Shown here: positions 1 to 9,926 of the stretch, one piece after another | Layout: every line of letters begins with the position of its first letter | How positions within the stretch are numbered: position 1 is the stretch's first letter | Assembly (NCBI GenBank): GCA_027036775.1 | Contig: JALWDS010000031.1 | Location: forward strand, 1-64,000 | Length of the DNA stretch: 64,000 nucleotides | Direction of reading: 5' to 3' | Origin: Archaeoglobaceae archaeon | GTDB lineage: Archaea > Halobacteriota > Archaeoglobi > Archaeoglobales > Archaeoglobaceae | The notes under the pieces: generated by a model | Databases searched by the model: none | Told to the model about the DNA's origin: nothing | Seen by the model: the letters and a program-made list of their open reading frames with translations, nothing else | Program-made: the position numbers and the translations under genes

Positions 1-1126
1 AAAAAGCCATCGCTATTCTGTGATCTCCGTAAGAGTCAACTACACCCCCCTTAACCTCACCGCCTTCAATTTCCAGTCCATCTCTCCTCTTTTCAACTTT
101 GACTCCCAGAGCCTTGAGGTTTCTGTAGGTGGTCTCTATTCTGTCGGTTTCCTTGTATCTCAGGTGTTCAGCGTTGTATATGACCATCCTTCCCTTGGCA
201 ACCGCTCCCAACACTGCAAGAGTTGGAACCAGATCGGGTATGTCCTTCGCATCTACATCTATCCCCTCAAGCTCCGACTTTTCTGCAATCAGAACTCCCT
301 TCTCTTTATTCCATTTAACATTTCCGCCCATCTCCCTAACTATGTCAACTATCGCCCTGTCACCCTGCTTGGACTCGTAAAGACCCTCTACAACTACTTT
401 GCCAGCCAGAACTCCTGCGGATATTAGATAACTCGCTGAAGAGAAGTCCGCAGGAACTTTAAACTCTCTCAGGTTGTATTCCTGATTTCCCTCTATGTAA
501 AAGACGTTTTCCTCTCTCTCAATCCTTATCCCGCTCTCTTCGAGAACGTGAAGGGTTACGTCTATGTATGGCTTAGATTTGACGTCCAAAACCTTTACGG
601 TTGAGTTGAACCTCGCGAGGGGGAGGGAAAAGAGAAGGGAAGATACGAACTGTGAGCTCATAGCCCTTATTTCGACTTCTCCACCCTTAAGCAAACCTCC
701 TATTACTAAAGGAGCGGAGTAGTCCATGAAACCTCTGATCCTCGCTCCCAACTCGTTTAAAGCTTTTACGAGTTCCAGATTCGGTCTCCTCCTTATCGAC
801 TCGTCCCCGTCTATAACCGAAATTCCCTTAGACAGCGTTAGTATTCCCGTAAACAGCCTCAAGGTCGTTCCGGAGTTTGCGACGTAGTAGTAGCCCGAGT
901 TTATCTCTCTGCAACCGAAGAACTCGAAGCTGTCCCTCCTGTGGTATCTCGCACCCATCTTTTTGCAACACCTCAAAGTTGCCAAGGTATCTTCAGCTAT
1001 CAACGCGTTGTAAACCTTGGATTTCCTTGAGAGAGATGATGATAGGAACGCTCTGTGAGTGTAACTTTTCGAGGGTGGTGGAGTTGCCCTTCCGTTCACC
1101 TCACTCCTCTTAATCACAACGTCCAC
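1..1126 (-). CDS. aroA: 3-phosphoshikimate 1-carboxyvinyltransferase (EPSP synthase), partial at window edge
   Basis: Minus-strand reading from GTG at 1126 gives VDVVIKRSEVNGRATPPPSKSYTHRAFLSSSLS..., the EPSP synthase N-terminal PPSKSxTHRAF motif; runs off the left edge, so it is absent from the ORF track. Confidence 0.88.
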   Translation of the reverse strand, partial: MDVVIKRSEVNGRATPPPSKSYTHRAFLSSSLSRKSKVYNALIAEDTLATLRCCKKMGARYHRRDSFEFFGCREINSGYYYVANSGTTLRLFTGILTLSKGISVIDGDESIRRRPNLELVKALNELGARIRGFMDYSAPLVIGGLLKGGEVEIRAMSSQFVSSLLFSLPLARFNSTVKVLDVKSKPYIDVTLHVLEESGIRIEREENVFYIEGNQEYNLREFKVPADFSSASYLISAGVLAGKVVVEGLYESKQGDRAIVDIVREMGGNVKWNKEKGVLIAEKSELEGIDVDAKDIPDLVPTLAVLGAVAKGRMVIYNAEHLRYKETDRIETTYRNLKALGVKVEKRRDGLEIEGGEVKGGVVDSYGDHRIAMAF

Positions 1127-1173
1127 AGACAATCGAGAGTAACGTTATATATTAATCTGTCGTAACGAATTCG

Positions 1174-2088
1174 ATGTTCAAGAAGTTTAGGGGGGCACTG
1201 GTGGGGTTTGCGGTAGGAGACGCTTTGGGAATGCCCGTTGAAGGTTTAAGTAGGGAGGAGATTTTAAGGCTCTTCGGAAGGGTTGAGGATTTTTTGGATT
1301 CTCCTTTGGGCGACCTCAAGGCTGGGGAGTGGACGGACGACACTGAACAGATGTTAACTCTGGCGGAATCGATTTTGAGTAAGAGATACCTCGATCCCTC
1401 CGATTTGGCTAAGAGGTTACTCAACTTGAAGAGCGGTAGGTTGGGATGGACTACGAGAAACGCCCTGATTAGGATAAAGAGCGGTGCACACTGGTTCGAT
1501 TCTGGAGTTTATTCCGACACGTGCGGTTCCGCTTTGAGAGTTTTACCGATAGGACTGGTTTACTCATTCAGCTTGGATTTGGTTGAGAAGTATGCCATGA
1601 TATCCTCAAGTGTCACTCACAAGGGGCCTTCAGCGGTAGGTGCGATAGCCTACGCCCTATCGGTATCGTGCGTTTTGAACGAATACTGTTACGACGAGAT
1701 GGTCAAAGAGGTGGTGGAGAGGGTTGGGAGATACGATAACCTTTTGGCGGACAAGATAGAACTCGCATACGATTTAGCTGGAGAGGATGTTGACATCGTG
1801 ATCGATAAGATTGGCAACTCCGTTTCGATTTACGACGCGATTCCTCTATCCCTAAACTCCTTCTTCTCCTGCAAGACCTTTAGGGATTGTGCCATAAGGT
1901 CCGTGAATGCGGGTGGAGATGCGGATTCCATCACCGCTTTGGCCTGCGGTTTAAAGGGTTGCGAGTTGGGGATAGATGAGATACCTCAGGACTGGATTGA
2001 AAGGCTTAAGGATTGTGATTACATAATGAGCGTCGCGGACAGGCTTTACGATCTGAGGTTGATACTCGAATTCGGTGACGGGTTATGA
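1174..2088 (+). CDS. ADP-ribosylglycohydrolase family protein
   Basis: GALVGFAVGDALGMPVE, WTDDTEQ and NAGGDADSITA motifs. Confidence 0.88.
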   Translation: MFKKFRGALVGFAVGDALGMPVEGLSREEILRLFGRVEDFLDSPLGDLKAGEWTDDTEQMLTLAESILSKRYLDPSDLAKRLLNLKSGRLGWTTRNALIRIKSGAHWFDSGVYSDTCGSALRVLPIGLVYSFSLDLVEKYAMISSSVTHKGPSAVGAIAYALSVSCVLNEYCYDEMVKEVVERVGRYDNLLADKIELAYDLAGEDVDIVIDKIGNSVSIYDAIPLSLNSFFSCKTFRDCAIRSVNAGGDADSITALACGLKGCELGIDEIPQDWIERLKDCDYIMSVADRLYDLRLILEFGDGL

Positions 2089-2894
2089 GGTTTGGAACCG
2101 CCGGAGTTCCAAATTCGTCCAAGGACAGATCGACGATAGGAGGTATAAAGACGATAAGGGAGTTGGGATTGGATGCAATGGAGGTCCAGTTCGTTAGAGG
2201 GGTTAAGATGGGTTTAGAGGTGGCGGAACAGGTTAGGGAGGTTGCGGAGAACTTGGGGGTTTACCTTTCCGTTCACGCACCGTATTACATAAACTTCAAC
2301 GCTGATGGGAATAAGTTGAAGGCTAGCGTTGAAAGGCTCAGAAAGACTATAGAGATCGGTGGAGTGTTCGCCAAAGATGTGGTCTTTCATCCCGGTTACT
2401 ATCTAAAACGTTCGAAGGAAGGCACCTACTCAAGGATAAGGAACAACCTAAAACCCCTGGTTAATTTCGCCTTTGAGAGGGGAGTTATGCTAAGGCCCGA
2501 AACTACTGGAAAACCCACACAGTTCGGAGATTTAGATGAAACTCTGAAACTCTGTCAAGAACTGGAGATACTTCCTTGCATAGACTTCGCACACGTCCAC
2601 GCGAGGTATAGGGCCTACAACAGCTACGATGAGTTCTGCGAGATTCTTGAGAAGGTCGAAAGTTACCTCGGCTCGGAAGCTTTGAAAAGATTCCACGCAC
2701 ACGTCAGTGGAATAGAATACGGTTTGAAGGGAGAGAAGAGACATCTCAACTTGAACCAGTCCGACTTTAACTACAGGGAGCTTTTGAAGGCTTTGAAGGA
2801 TTTCAACGTCGATGGTGTGATAATAGTTGAAAGTCCAAACTTGGAGGAAGACGCCTTGATGTTGAAGAGGTTGTATGCGGGGGGAGGGATTTGA
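2085..2894 (+). CDS. Endonuclease IV-like TIM-barrel protein (AP endonuclease family 2)
   Basis: SVHAPYYINF, FHPGYY, PETTGK, CIDFAHVHAR and VESP motifs; 4-nt overlap with upstream ORF. Confidence 0.75.
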   Translation: MRFGTAGVPNSSKDRSTIGGIKTIRELGLDAMEVQFVRGVKMGLEVAEQVREVAENLGVYLSVHAPYYINFNADGNKLKASVERLRKTIEIGGVFAKDVVFHPGYYLKRSKEGTYSRIRNNLKPLVNFAFERGVMLRPETTGKPTQFGDLDETLKLCQELEILPCIDFAHVHARYRAYNSYDEFCEILEKVESYLGSEALKRFHAHVSGIEYGLKGEKRHLNLNQSDFNYRELLKALKDFNVDGVIIVESPNLEEDALMLKRLYAGGGI

Positions 2895-2960
2895 ACCCTC
2901 GAACCCCTACGGGACGGGACCCTAAATCCCGCGCCTTTGACCTGACTCGGCAACCCCCGC
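2876..2960 (-). tRNA. tRNA-Leu (anticodon UAG)
   Basis: Minus strand GCGGGGGTTGCCGAGTCAGGTCAAAGGCGCGGGATTTAGGGTCCCGTCCCGTAGGGGTTCGAGGGTTCAAATCCCTCCCCCCGCA: acceptor pairing, anticodon loop TTTAGGG, long variable arm, GGTTCAAATCC T arm. Confidence 0.95.
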
Positions 2961-2986
2961 TCAAGCTTTTTTTAATAACGCTTATT

Positions 2987-4240
2987 TTAACACTTTCGCA
3001 TCAACCTCTTGGCTTTACCCTCGAACCTCTCAAGCGTTCCGTAAGGTAACGCCTTTAGAATTGGTTTGAATCCCAAGAACTCCTTGATATCCCTTGCGAT
3101 CTTTTGGATCAAACTTTCATCGCCCTCGAACTCTATCGAAACCTTGTCGTCCAAAACTATCCTATACTGAGTTATTCCGTAACCCGCCAAAATCTCTTCA
3201 ACATCCGCGGGATAGAACTTAACACCCCTGTATATTATCATGTCGTCAGTTCTCCCCCTTATTCTCTTCAACGTCATGTGCTCAATTCCACAATCGCAAG
3301 GCTCCCTACTGACCACAGCCGAAACCTCCCCGCTTCTATACCTTATCAACGGCATGGCCTCCCTGTTCAAAGCGGTGTAAACTACCTCCCCCTCCTCCCC
3401 ATCATCCAAAACCTCTCCAGTTTCTGGATCGATCACCTCAACCACGTAGTTGTCCTCCCACATGTGAAGTCCGTTTCTCTCCGGACACTCAAATCCCACA
3501 GTCCCCACACCGCCCATTTCCGTTAAACCGGGGATGTCATACGTTTTAACGTCGAACTCGTTTTCGATTATCCTCCTCATCTCGTCGCTCCAAGGTTCCG
3601 CACCTAAGAGCATCTTCTCCAGCTCCAGCTCCTTCAAATCGATACCCATTTCGTTCGCAACTTCGATCAACCTCAACGGGTAGCTTGCGGTTGAACATAG
3701 AACGGTCGTTCCGAAGTCTCTCATAAATCTAAGCTGATTTCTCGTGTTGCCCGGTCCTATGGGTATTATAAAAGCGTTTATAGCGTCAGCTGCGAAGTGA
3801 AAACCGAATCCTCCGTTCCACAACCCAAAGGCGGGAGTTATTTGAATTACGTCCTTCGACGTTATCCCAGCTATGTAAAACGCCCTCAAAACCATCTCCT
3901 TCCACTGTTCAACGTCCCTCCTCGTGTAGGGAACTATGACTGGTTGTCCGGTAGTTCCTCCGCTCATCTGAATTCTAACGACCTTTTCCTTTGGAACGCA
4001 GATTATCTTGAGGGGGTAAGCTTCTCTAAGTTCCTGCTTGGTCGTAAAGGGAATTTTGGATATGTCCTCAACGTTTCTGATTTTGTCAACATCGACTCCA
4101 GCGGATTTGAACTTCCTCCTGTAAAAGGGGCAGTTTTCGTAAACGTATCTGATTATCCTTCTGAACCTCCTGTTCTTTACTTCGTCTATTCTCTTTCTAC
4201 TCATCTCGACACCCTTCTTGGCCTTGAGGATCGGTCGCAT
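2987..4240 (-). CDS. Phenylacetate-CoA ligase-like AMP-dependent synthetase
   Basis: QMSGGTTGQPVIVPYT, YDIPGLTEMGG, YRSGE and GRTDDMI motifs; start not certain (ORF open to 4318). Confidence 0.82.
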   Translation of the reverse strand: MRPILKAKKGVEMSRKRIDEVKNRRFRRIIRYVYENCPFYRRKFKSAGVDVDKIRNVEDISKIPFTTKQELREAYPLKIICVPKEKVVRIQMSGGTTGQPVIVPYTRRDVEQWKEMVLRAFYIAGITSKDVIQITPAFGLWNGGFGFHFAADAINAFIIPIGPGNTRNQLRFMRDFGTTVLCSTASYPLRLIEVANEMGIDLKELELEKMLLGAEPWSDEMRRIIENEFDVKTYDIPGLTEMGGVGTVGFECPERNGLHMWEDNYVVEVIDPETGEVLDDGEEGEVVYTALNREAMPLIRYRSGEVSAVVSREPCDCGIEHMTLKRIRGRTDDMIIYRGVKFYPADVEEILAGYGITQYRIVLDDKVSIEFEGDESLIQKIARDIKEFLGFKPILKALPYGTLERFEGKAKRLMRKC

Positions 4241-4350
4241 GTTAGACGTTCGATTCCAGATATTTAAGTGTTTCCTATTATACGGGAATAATCGCATGTA
4301 ACGAGAATGGCATTGCAAAGCGTTTTATGTAGTTCTCTTGAAGTTCTCTC

Positions 4351-5490
4351 GTGGCGGAGATACACGTAGTTGGGACTGCACACGTTTTGAAGGAGAGCGT
4401 GGAGGTAGTTGAGAGGGTTATCGAAGATGTCAAGCCGGATGCGGTTGCTGTTGAGCTGTGTCCGAAGAGGCTTCAGGCTTTGATGGGTGAGAGTCCAAAC
4501 GTTTCGCTCTCCGAAATCTTAAAGAGCGGAAACGTTTTCTTGGCTCTTCTTCAGGTAATACTATCTTTCATTCAGAAGAAGATTGGTGAAGAGACGGGAG
4601 TCAAGCCGGGGGAAGAGATGCTTACCGCAATTAGAAAGGCCAGAGAGATAGGGGCGGATGTCATACTCATCGACAGGGATATAGGGATAACTTTCAACAG
4701 GTTGTGGCAAAGGATGAGTCTGTTGGAGAAGTTGAAACTGTTCTGGCACATCTTTAAGGGATTTTTCACCAAGGATGACGTTGAGAACGTCCTAAGTAAC
4801 GTTGACGAACTCGTCGAAGAGTTTAGAAAGGTGAGTCCCAAGGCGAGCGAGGTTTTAATAGACGAGAGAGACGCATACATGGCCTACAACGTTTTGAAGG
4901 CGAGTGAGAGATACGATAGAATCGTTGTTGTTGTCGGAGCGGGACACAAGAGCGGTCTCGAAAGTTACTTGAGAAATCCGAACAAGATTCCGCCAATCGA
5001 AAGTTTGTTGGAGGTTAGAAGGGGGAGGATAAGTGCATCGAAGGTCTTCGGCTTCTTTTTATCCGCACTCGTAGTGTGCTCCTTCGCTTACATCTTAACG
5101 AAGCTTGGGACGGGATTGGCTCTCAAAGCCTTCCTCTACTGGTTTCTGATAAACGGCGTTTTTTCGGCCTTGGGTGCAACCTTGGCCTTGGCTCATCCCC
5201 TGTCCATACTTTCCGCATTTCTCTGTGCTTGGCTAACGTCGATAAACCCGTTGATCGCTGCGGGATGGATTGCGGGATACGTGGAACTGAAGGTTAGAAA
5301 GCCCAAGATCGATGATCTAGTTGAACTAATCAAAGCGGAGAGTTTCAGAGAGCTTTTTAAGAATAAGGCCTTCAGGGTTTTGCTCGTAACAGCATTGACC
5401 AACTTGGGTAGCATGATTGGAACTATTTACGGAGCTTACGTAATACTTAAGATGACTGGAATAGACGTAAGGCATATTTTAATTCCGTAA
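4351..5490 (+). CDS. TraB/PrgY-family membrane protein
   Basis: VVGTAHVLKESVEVVERVIEDVKPDAVAVELC N-terminus and hydrophobic C-terminal half; GTG start. Confidence 0.82.
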   Translation: MAEIHVVGTAHVLKESVEVVERVIEDVKPDAVAVELCPKRLQALMGESPNVSLSEILKSGNVFLALLQVILSFIQKKIGEETGVKPGEEMLTAIRKAREIGADVILIDRDIGITFNRLWQRMSLLEKLKLFWHIFKGFFTKDDVENVLSNVDELVEEFRKVSPKASEVLIDERDAYMAYNVLKASERYDRIVVVVGAGHKSGLESYLRNPNKIPPIESLLEVRRGRISASKVFGFFLSALVVCSFAYILTKLGTGLALKAFLYWFLINGVFSALGATLALAHPLSILSAFLCAWLTSINPLIAAGWIAGYVELKVRKPKIDDLVELIKAESFRELFKNKAFRVLLVTALTNLGSMIGTIYGAYVILKMTGIDVRHILIP

Positions 5491-5501
5491 ACACTCCAAC
5501 C

Positions 5502-5999
5502 ATGTGGCGTAAGATTGCAGAAAAGTTTGAGAAGTATCCCTCTCAGATTGTGGTTGCAAGGGAATTTTTGAGGTTGGGAATATCGGTGAGAGATGGAAAG
5601 GCCTACTGCGACAAAATTGAACTCGTTCCGACGAAAATTGCTGAAGCCTTAGGGGTTGACAGGAAGGTCGTGATTTCCGCAATTCAAAACATAGAGAGCG
5701 ACGAGGAACTGAAAAGGGTTTTCTCTTCACTGAAGCCGGTTGCAAACATAACCGAGGTTGCAAGGATTTTGGGCTTCGGCGTTTTGGAGGTTTACGCGGA
5801 AAGCCACAAGGTGGGTATAGTAGCCGGTATCACATCGATACTCGCAAGGGAGGGTATATCCATAAGGTTCATTTTAGCTGAAGACCCGGAGTTGAGTGTT
5901 GAATCGAAGTTAACGATAGTAACGGACGGTAAAATCCCGGGAAGGTTGGTGGACGAGTTTTTGAAGGTCGACGGCGTGAAGAAGATAGTGATCAGTTAA
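5502..5999 (+). CDS. ACT-domain regulator of amino-acid metabolism (predicted)
   Basis: HTH-like N-terminus plus ACT-like VGIVAGITSILAREGISIRFI. Confidence 0.6.
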   Translation: MWRKIAEKFEKYPSQIVVAREFLRLGISVRDGKAYCDKIELVPTKIAEALGVDRKVVISAIQNIESDEELKRVFSSLKPVANITEVARILGFGVLEVYAESHKVGIVAGITSILAREGISIRFILAEDPELSVESKLTIVTDGKIPGRLVDEFLKVDGVKKIVIS

Positions 6000-6120
6000 T
6001 CTCATTCGTTGCTTGATTGCTCCGTTGAAAGAAGGTCTAATCATGGTGGTTGACCGTTTTCGTTAATACATCTCCATTGACAAGGCAAGATTTATTAACA
6101 TAGTTCTGAACCACATAGAG

Positions 6121-6708
6121 ATGGCATCGTCAATGTACGCTTACATAAGGGAGATGTGGAAGAGACCTTGGGAGGGCATAGTGGGGCAGTTGATGTGGGA
6201 GAGACTACAAAGATGGAGGAGAGAACCGGCTGTCGTAAGAATAGAGAGACCTACGAGGTTGGATAGGGCAAGAGCTCTGGGTTACAAGGCCAAACAGGGG
6301 GTTATAGTCGTAAGGGTTAGAGTTAGGAGGGGTGGAAGGAGAGCTTCAAGACCGAACAAGGGGAGAAAGGTTGGCAACTTGATGGTAAACAGGAAAACAC
6401 CCAAGAAAAATCTGCAGTGGATAGCTGAGGAGAGAGCAAACAGGAAGTATCCTAACTGCGAAGTCCTAAATTCATACTGGGTCGGAGAAGACGGTAGATA
6501 CAAGTGGTTTGAGGTAATTCTGATAGATAGAAGCCATCCTGCGATCTTGAGCGATCCGCAGTTGAGTCAGATTGCCAAACAGAGGGGAAGGGTTTTCAGA
6601 GGACTAACTTCAGCTGGTAGAAGGGCGAGAGGTTTGAGAAGGAAGGGGAAGGGTGCGGAAAAGATCAGACCCTCTTTGAGGGCAAACTTTAGAAAGAAGA
6701 AGGATTGA
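6121..6708 (+). CDS. rpl15e: 50S ribosomal protein L15e
   Basis: [15 protein letters not shown]..., [42 protein letters not shown]. Confidence 0.96.
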   Translation: MASSMYAYIREMWKRPWEGIVGQLMWERLQRWRREPAVVRIERPTRLDRARALGYKAKQGVIVVRVRVRRGGRRASRPNKGRKVGNLMVNRKTPKKNLQWIAEERANRKYPNCEVLNSYWVGEDGRYKWFEVILIDRSHPAILSDPQLSQIAKQRGRVFRGLTSAGRRARGLRRKGKGAEKIRPSLRANFRKKKD

Positions 6709-6764
6709 ACTCCTTTTCTTTTGTTTTGCGTAGCTTTTAAAACTCAAAGGGGACTTCTGATTTC

Positions 6765-7733
6765 ATGGACTTGGAGAGTAGGCTTAAGTTAATCAAAAGA
6801 AACGCCGTAGAGATAGTAACCGAAAAAGAGTTGATCGAACTTTTACAAACAAAGGACAAACCAAGGGCTTACGTCGGTTACGAGCCGAGCGGGGAGATTC
6901 ACTTGGGACACATGATGACAGTCCAAAAACTCATAGATTTGCAAACTGCAGGATTTGAGGTTGTTGTTCTTTTGGCGGATGTTCACGCTTATTTGAACGA
7001 GAAGGGCGACTTCGATGAGATTAGAGAGATTGCGGATTACAACAAGAGGGCTTTCATAGCTTTGGGTTTGGATGAGAGCAAGGCCAAGTTCGTTTTGGGG
7101 AGCGAATACCAACTCGAAAAGGATTACGTTTTGGACGTTTTGAGAATGGCGAGGATAACTACCGTAAACAGGGCAAGGAGGAGTATGGACGAAGTTAGCA
7201 GGAGGAAAGAAGACCCTATGGTCTCTCAGATGATCTATCCCTTGATGCAGGCTTTGGACATAGCCCATCTGGGTGTCGATTTAGCCGTAGGAGGGACGGA
7301 TCAGAGGAAGATACACATGCTTGCAAGGGAAAACCTTCCAAAGCTTGGATACAAAGCTCCAATATGCTTACACACACCCATTATCTTGGGTTTGGATGGG
7401 GAAAAGATGAGTTCCTCAAAGGGTAACTACATATCGGTTAGGGATTCGGAAGAGGATGTTGAGAAGAAGATTTTGAAGGCCTACTGCCCAGCGAGAGAGG
7501 TTGAAAACAATCCTATAATACAGATTGCACTCTATCACATATTTCCAAGGTTTAACGAGCTTAAAGTTGAGAGGGAGGAGAGGTTTGGAGGTGATGTTGT
7601 TTACAAAACACCAGAAGAACTAATTTCAGACTTTAAATCTGGTAATCTTCATCCTTTGGACTTAAAGAGGGCTGTGGCAAGGTATTTAAACAGTATTTTA
7701 AAAGATGTTAGAGTAAAACTCGAAAGGGGGTGA
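6765..7733 (+). CDS. tyrS: Tyrosyl-tRNA synthetase
   Basis: [31 protein letters not shown] and KMSSSKGN motifs. Confidence 0.93.
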   Translation: MDLESRLKLIKRNAVEIVTEKELIELLQTKDKPRAYVGYEPSGEIHLGHMMTVQKLIDLQTAGFEVVVLLADVHAYLNEKGDFDEIREIADYNKRAFIALGLDESKAKFVLGSEYQLEKDYVLDVLRMARITTVNRARRSMDEVSRRKEDPMVSQMIYPLMQALDIAHLGVDLAVGGTDQRKIHMLARENLPKLGYKAPICLHTPIILGLDGEKMSSSKGNYISVRDSEEDVEKKILKAYCPAREVENNPIIQIALYHIFPRFNELKVEREERFGGDVVYKTPEELISDFKSGNLHPLDLKRAVARYLNSILKDVRVKLERG

Positions 7734-7737
7734 TAGT

Positions 7738-8025
7738 CTGGAGGAGGAGGTAGTAAGGGTAAGGTTGCCAGATAGGGATAAGGGTGAAATGTTTGGGATA
7801 GTCGTTGCCATGCTTGGTGGAGGACATGTGAAGGTTAAGTGCGAAGACGGAAAGGAGAGGTTGGGTAGGATACCCGGTAAGCTCAGAAAGAGGATATGGA
7901 TTAGAGAAGGTGATGTCGTAATAGTCGTTCCTTGGCAGTTTCAGGATGAGAAGTGCGACATAATTTGGAGATACACGAATCCTCAGGTCGAATGGTTGGA
8001 GAGAAAGGGTTACCTGACGTTCTAA
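7738..8025 (+). CDS. Translation initiation factor aIF-1A, probable CTG start
   Basis: (M)[62 protein letters not shown] is the S1/OB-fold aIF1A; track ORF begins at TTG 7765 but conserved EVVRVRLP starts upstream. Confidence 0.85.
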   Translation: MEEEVVRVRLPDRDKGEMFGIVVAMLGGGHVKVKCEDGKERLGRIPGKLRKRIWIREGDVVIVVPWQFQDEKCDIIWRYTNPQVEWLERKGYLTF

Positions 8026-8849
8026 GCGTAAACGTAAACGGAGATTTGGACGATGAGAGTTTGATAAGGAGGGCTGAAAAGTGCGAAGTCGTTTGGGTAG
8101 GTTACAATCCAAACTTCAAAGACCCTTTTAGAGTTGCGGATTTGATTGCAGATCACGTCCGCTTTTTGGGTTTTGGAGTTGTTCCAGTTGATTACGACTG
8201 TTTCAGAATTTTGGAAAATTTTAGAGAGGTTGTAAGAAGGCATAGAGATACCGTTTTCGCTTTGGGAATAGGTGCTGGAAGTTTGAGAGGTAATGAGGGA
8301 TTGAGGAGGGTAACAGATTGCCTAAAATTCTTGAGGAATCGTATTGATCTTTTGTTCTGCGGATGCTCCGGCCCTTTGATTACAAAGATGGCATCCAAGA
8401 TAGCTGATGGTATTCTGTTCAATTACGCACACCCAGACCATCTGAGATGGATCTTGCAGTTCGTTGAGAGGGACATTATCAAAGTTGCCTACGCACCGTC
8501 TCTGATACTTCCGAGCGATTTCGAGAGGGATTTGCTCTTGGCGTGTGCGATCGTGGCTTGCAGTAGTAAATCCTTTGCAAAAGCCTTCGGATACGATAAA
8601 ATTTGTGAAGAACTCTCAAAGATAAATTTCGTTGAAGCTATAAGGGATTACAAGAGGTTTGGAGTCATACCGAGTGCCGTTGAAAAGTATAGGGACGTTT
8701 TAATTGAGAAATTCTCTATTTCAGGTAAATTCGACGAGTTTGTTGAAAGGTTGAGAGAAATCTTGAAGATTTGCGATCACGTGGTTTTGGGTGATCCGTT
8801 TTTTAGGGATTTAAAGCAGATAGAGATGCTAAAATCTCTCGAGATTTGA
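7992..8849 (+). CDS. Uncharacterised protein, possibly a distant luciferase-like/F420 oxidoreductase-type barrel
   Basis: Long ORF overlapping the aIF1A 3' end; [18 protein letters not shown] and [17 protein letters not shown] segments are only weakly LLM-like. Confidence 0.45.
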   Translation: MVGEKGLPDVLSVNVNGDLDDESLIRRAEKCEVVWVGYNPNFKDPFRVADLIADHVRFLGFGVVPVDYDCFRILENFREVVRRHRDTVFALGIGAGSLRGNEGLRRVTDCLKFLRNRIDLLFCGCSGPLITKMASKIADGILFNYAHPDHLRWILQFVERDIIKVAYAPSLILPSDFERDLLLACAIVACSSKSFAKAFGYDKICEELSKINFVEAIRDYKRFGVIPSAVEKYRDVLIEKFSISGKFDEFVERLREILKICDHVVLGDPFFRDLKQIEMLKSLEI

Positions 8850-9926
8850 TCTCGGATGTTTAAGCAGTATTCTGAATTCTGTTCTATCGGCCAACGCGTT
8901 CATCAGGGCAATCATAATTGCTCTCATCTCTCTCTTCTTTATCTCCGAATACCTGTGTGCGTGGATTAGTGGGAAGGGGTATCCGTTCACCTCCAGACCG
9001 ACGACCTTGGGCAAAACCCTCTCAACCTCAACGTTCGATTCGAGCAGATACACGTTTCCGTAATCCCTAAACCTTACGTAGCAAGGATGAACCTTCAATT
9101 TAATCAGGTTCTTCAATTCGAGAATCTTTGCAAGCTCTTTAACCCATCCCTCCCTTTTAACGTCGTAGGAGAACTTGAAGTATCCCGATTTCTCAAAGCC
9201 GAAGCGTTCGTTCACCAAGTAATCCACGACGGCCTGATCCGTTATTCTGTAATCGTTCTCCCTAAGAAGTCTGCTTTCGTAAACGTTCTTCGCTATAGAA
9301 ACGACCACCTTTTCGAGCAGTCTGTCGTAGGCGTGGAGATATTCAACAAATTCTAAAGCTATTCTCCTGTCTTCCCTCTCCCTACTCAAAAGGGTCTTCC
9401 TCTGAGTTAGTCCGCTTTTCATGTCCTCCTTTATACCCTCCAACCAATCGTCGAGATCGTTCTTAAAGTCTTGCATAATCCTTACGGTTTTCTCGTCGCT
9501 CAAGTCTATCTCCTCCCTCCACAGCTCCGTTAACTTAGGTTTCTCTATGAGAAAGAGAAGGTTGCTCAAAGAGCCGTCCAAAAGGGGTAATCCGTTGGAG
9601 AATACGCCTATTCTCGCTTCGTTCGTTTGCATGTGCAGTTCGACCCTCTTTTCGACGTGCTTGAAAGGCTCTATCACGGATATGTCGTGCAACTCCAAAA
9701 TTTTATCTCCAACTCCAACGCTCGAAACAGCGTAAACTATTGCACCGCATCTCTTCTCCATACTCCTACTCCCATCTATGCCGTAAACTCTGTAGTCCTC
9801 TGGATTTGGTAACTCCTTCCAGTTAAAGGAAACTTCAACATCCTCTATAGCCCTTCTAACGTTTTCGAGTATGTTTTCAAGCCTCTTAGGAAACTCCCGA
9901 AATAGAGAATCGCTCAGCCTTCTCAT
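8829..9926 (-). CDS. nurA: NurA domain 5'-3' nuclease
   Basis: [26 protein letters not shown] and position directly after rad50. Confidence 0.85.
   Translation of the reverse strand: MRRLSDSLFREFPKRLENILENVRRAIEDVEVSFNWKELPNPEDYRVYGIDGSRSMEKRCGAIVYAVSSVGVGDKILELHDISVIEPFKHVEKRVELHMQTNEARIGVFSNGLPLLDGSLSNLLFLIEKPKLTELWREEIDLSDEKTVRIMQDFKNDLDDWLEGIKEDMKSGLTQRKTLLSREREDRRIALEFVEYLHAYDRLLEKVVVSIAKNVYESRLLRENDYRITDQAVVDYLVNERFGFEKSGYFKFSYDVKREGWVKELAKILELKNLIKLKVHPCYVRFRDYGNVYLLESNVEVERVLPKVVGLEVNGYPFPLIHAHRYSEIKKREMRAIMIALMNALADRTEFRILLKHPRSNLERF

Noticed and set aside
20-427. Plus-strand ORFs at the left edge
   Set aside because: Antisense to partial aroA, whose conserved N-terminal motif is clear on the minus strand.
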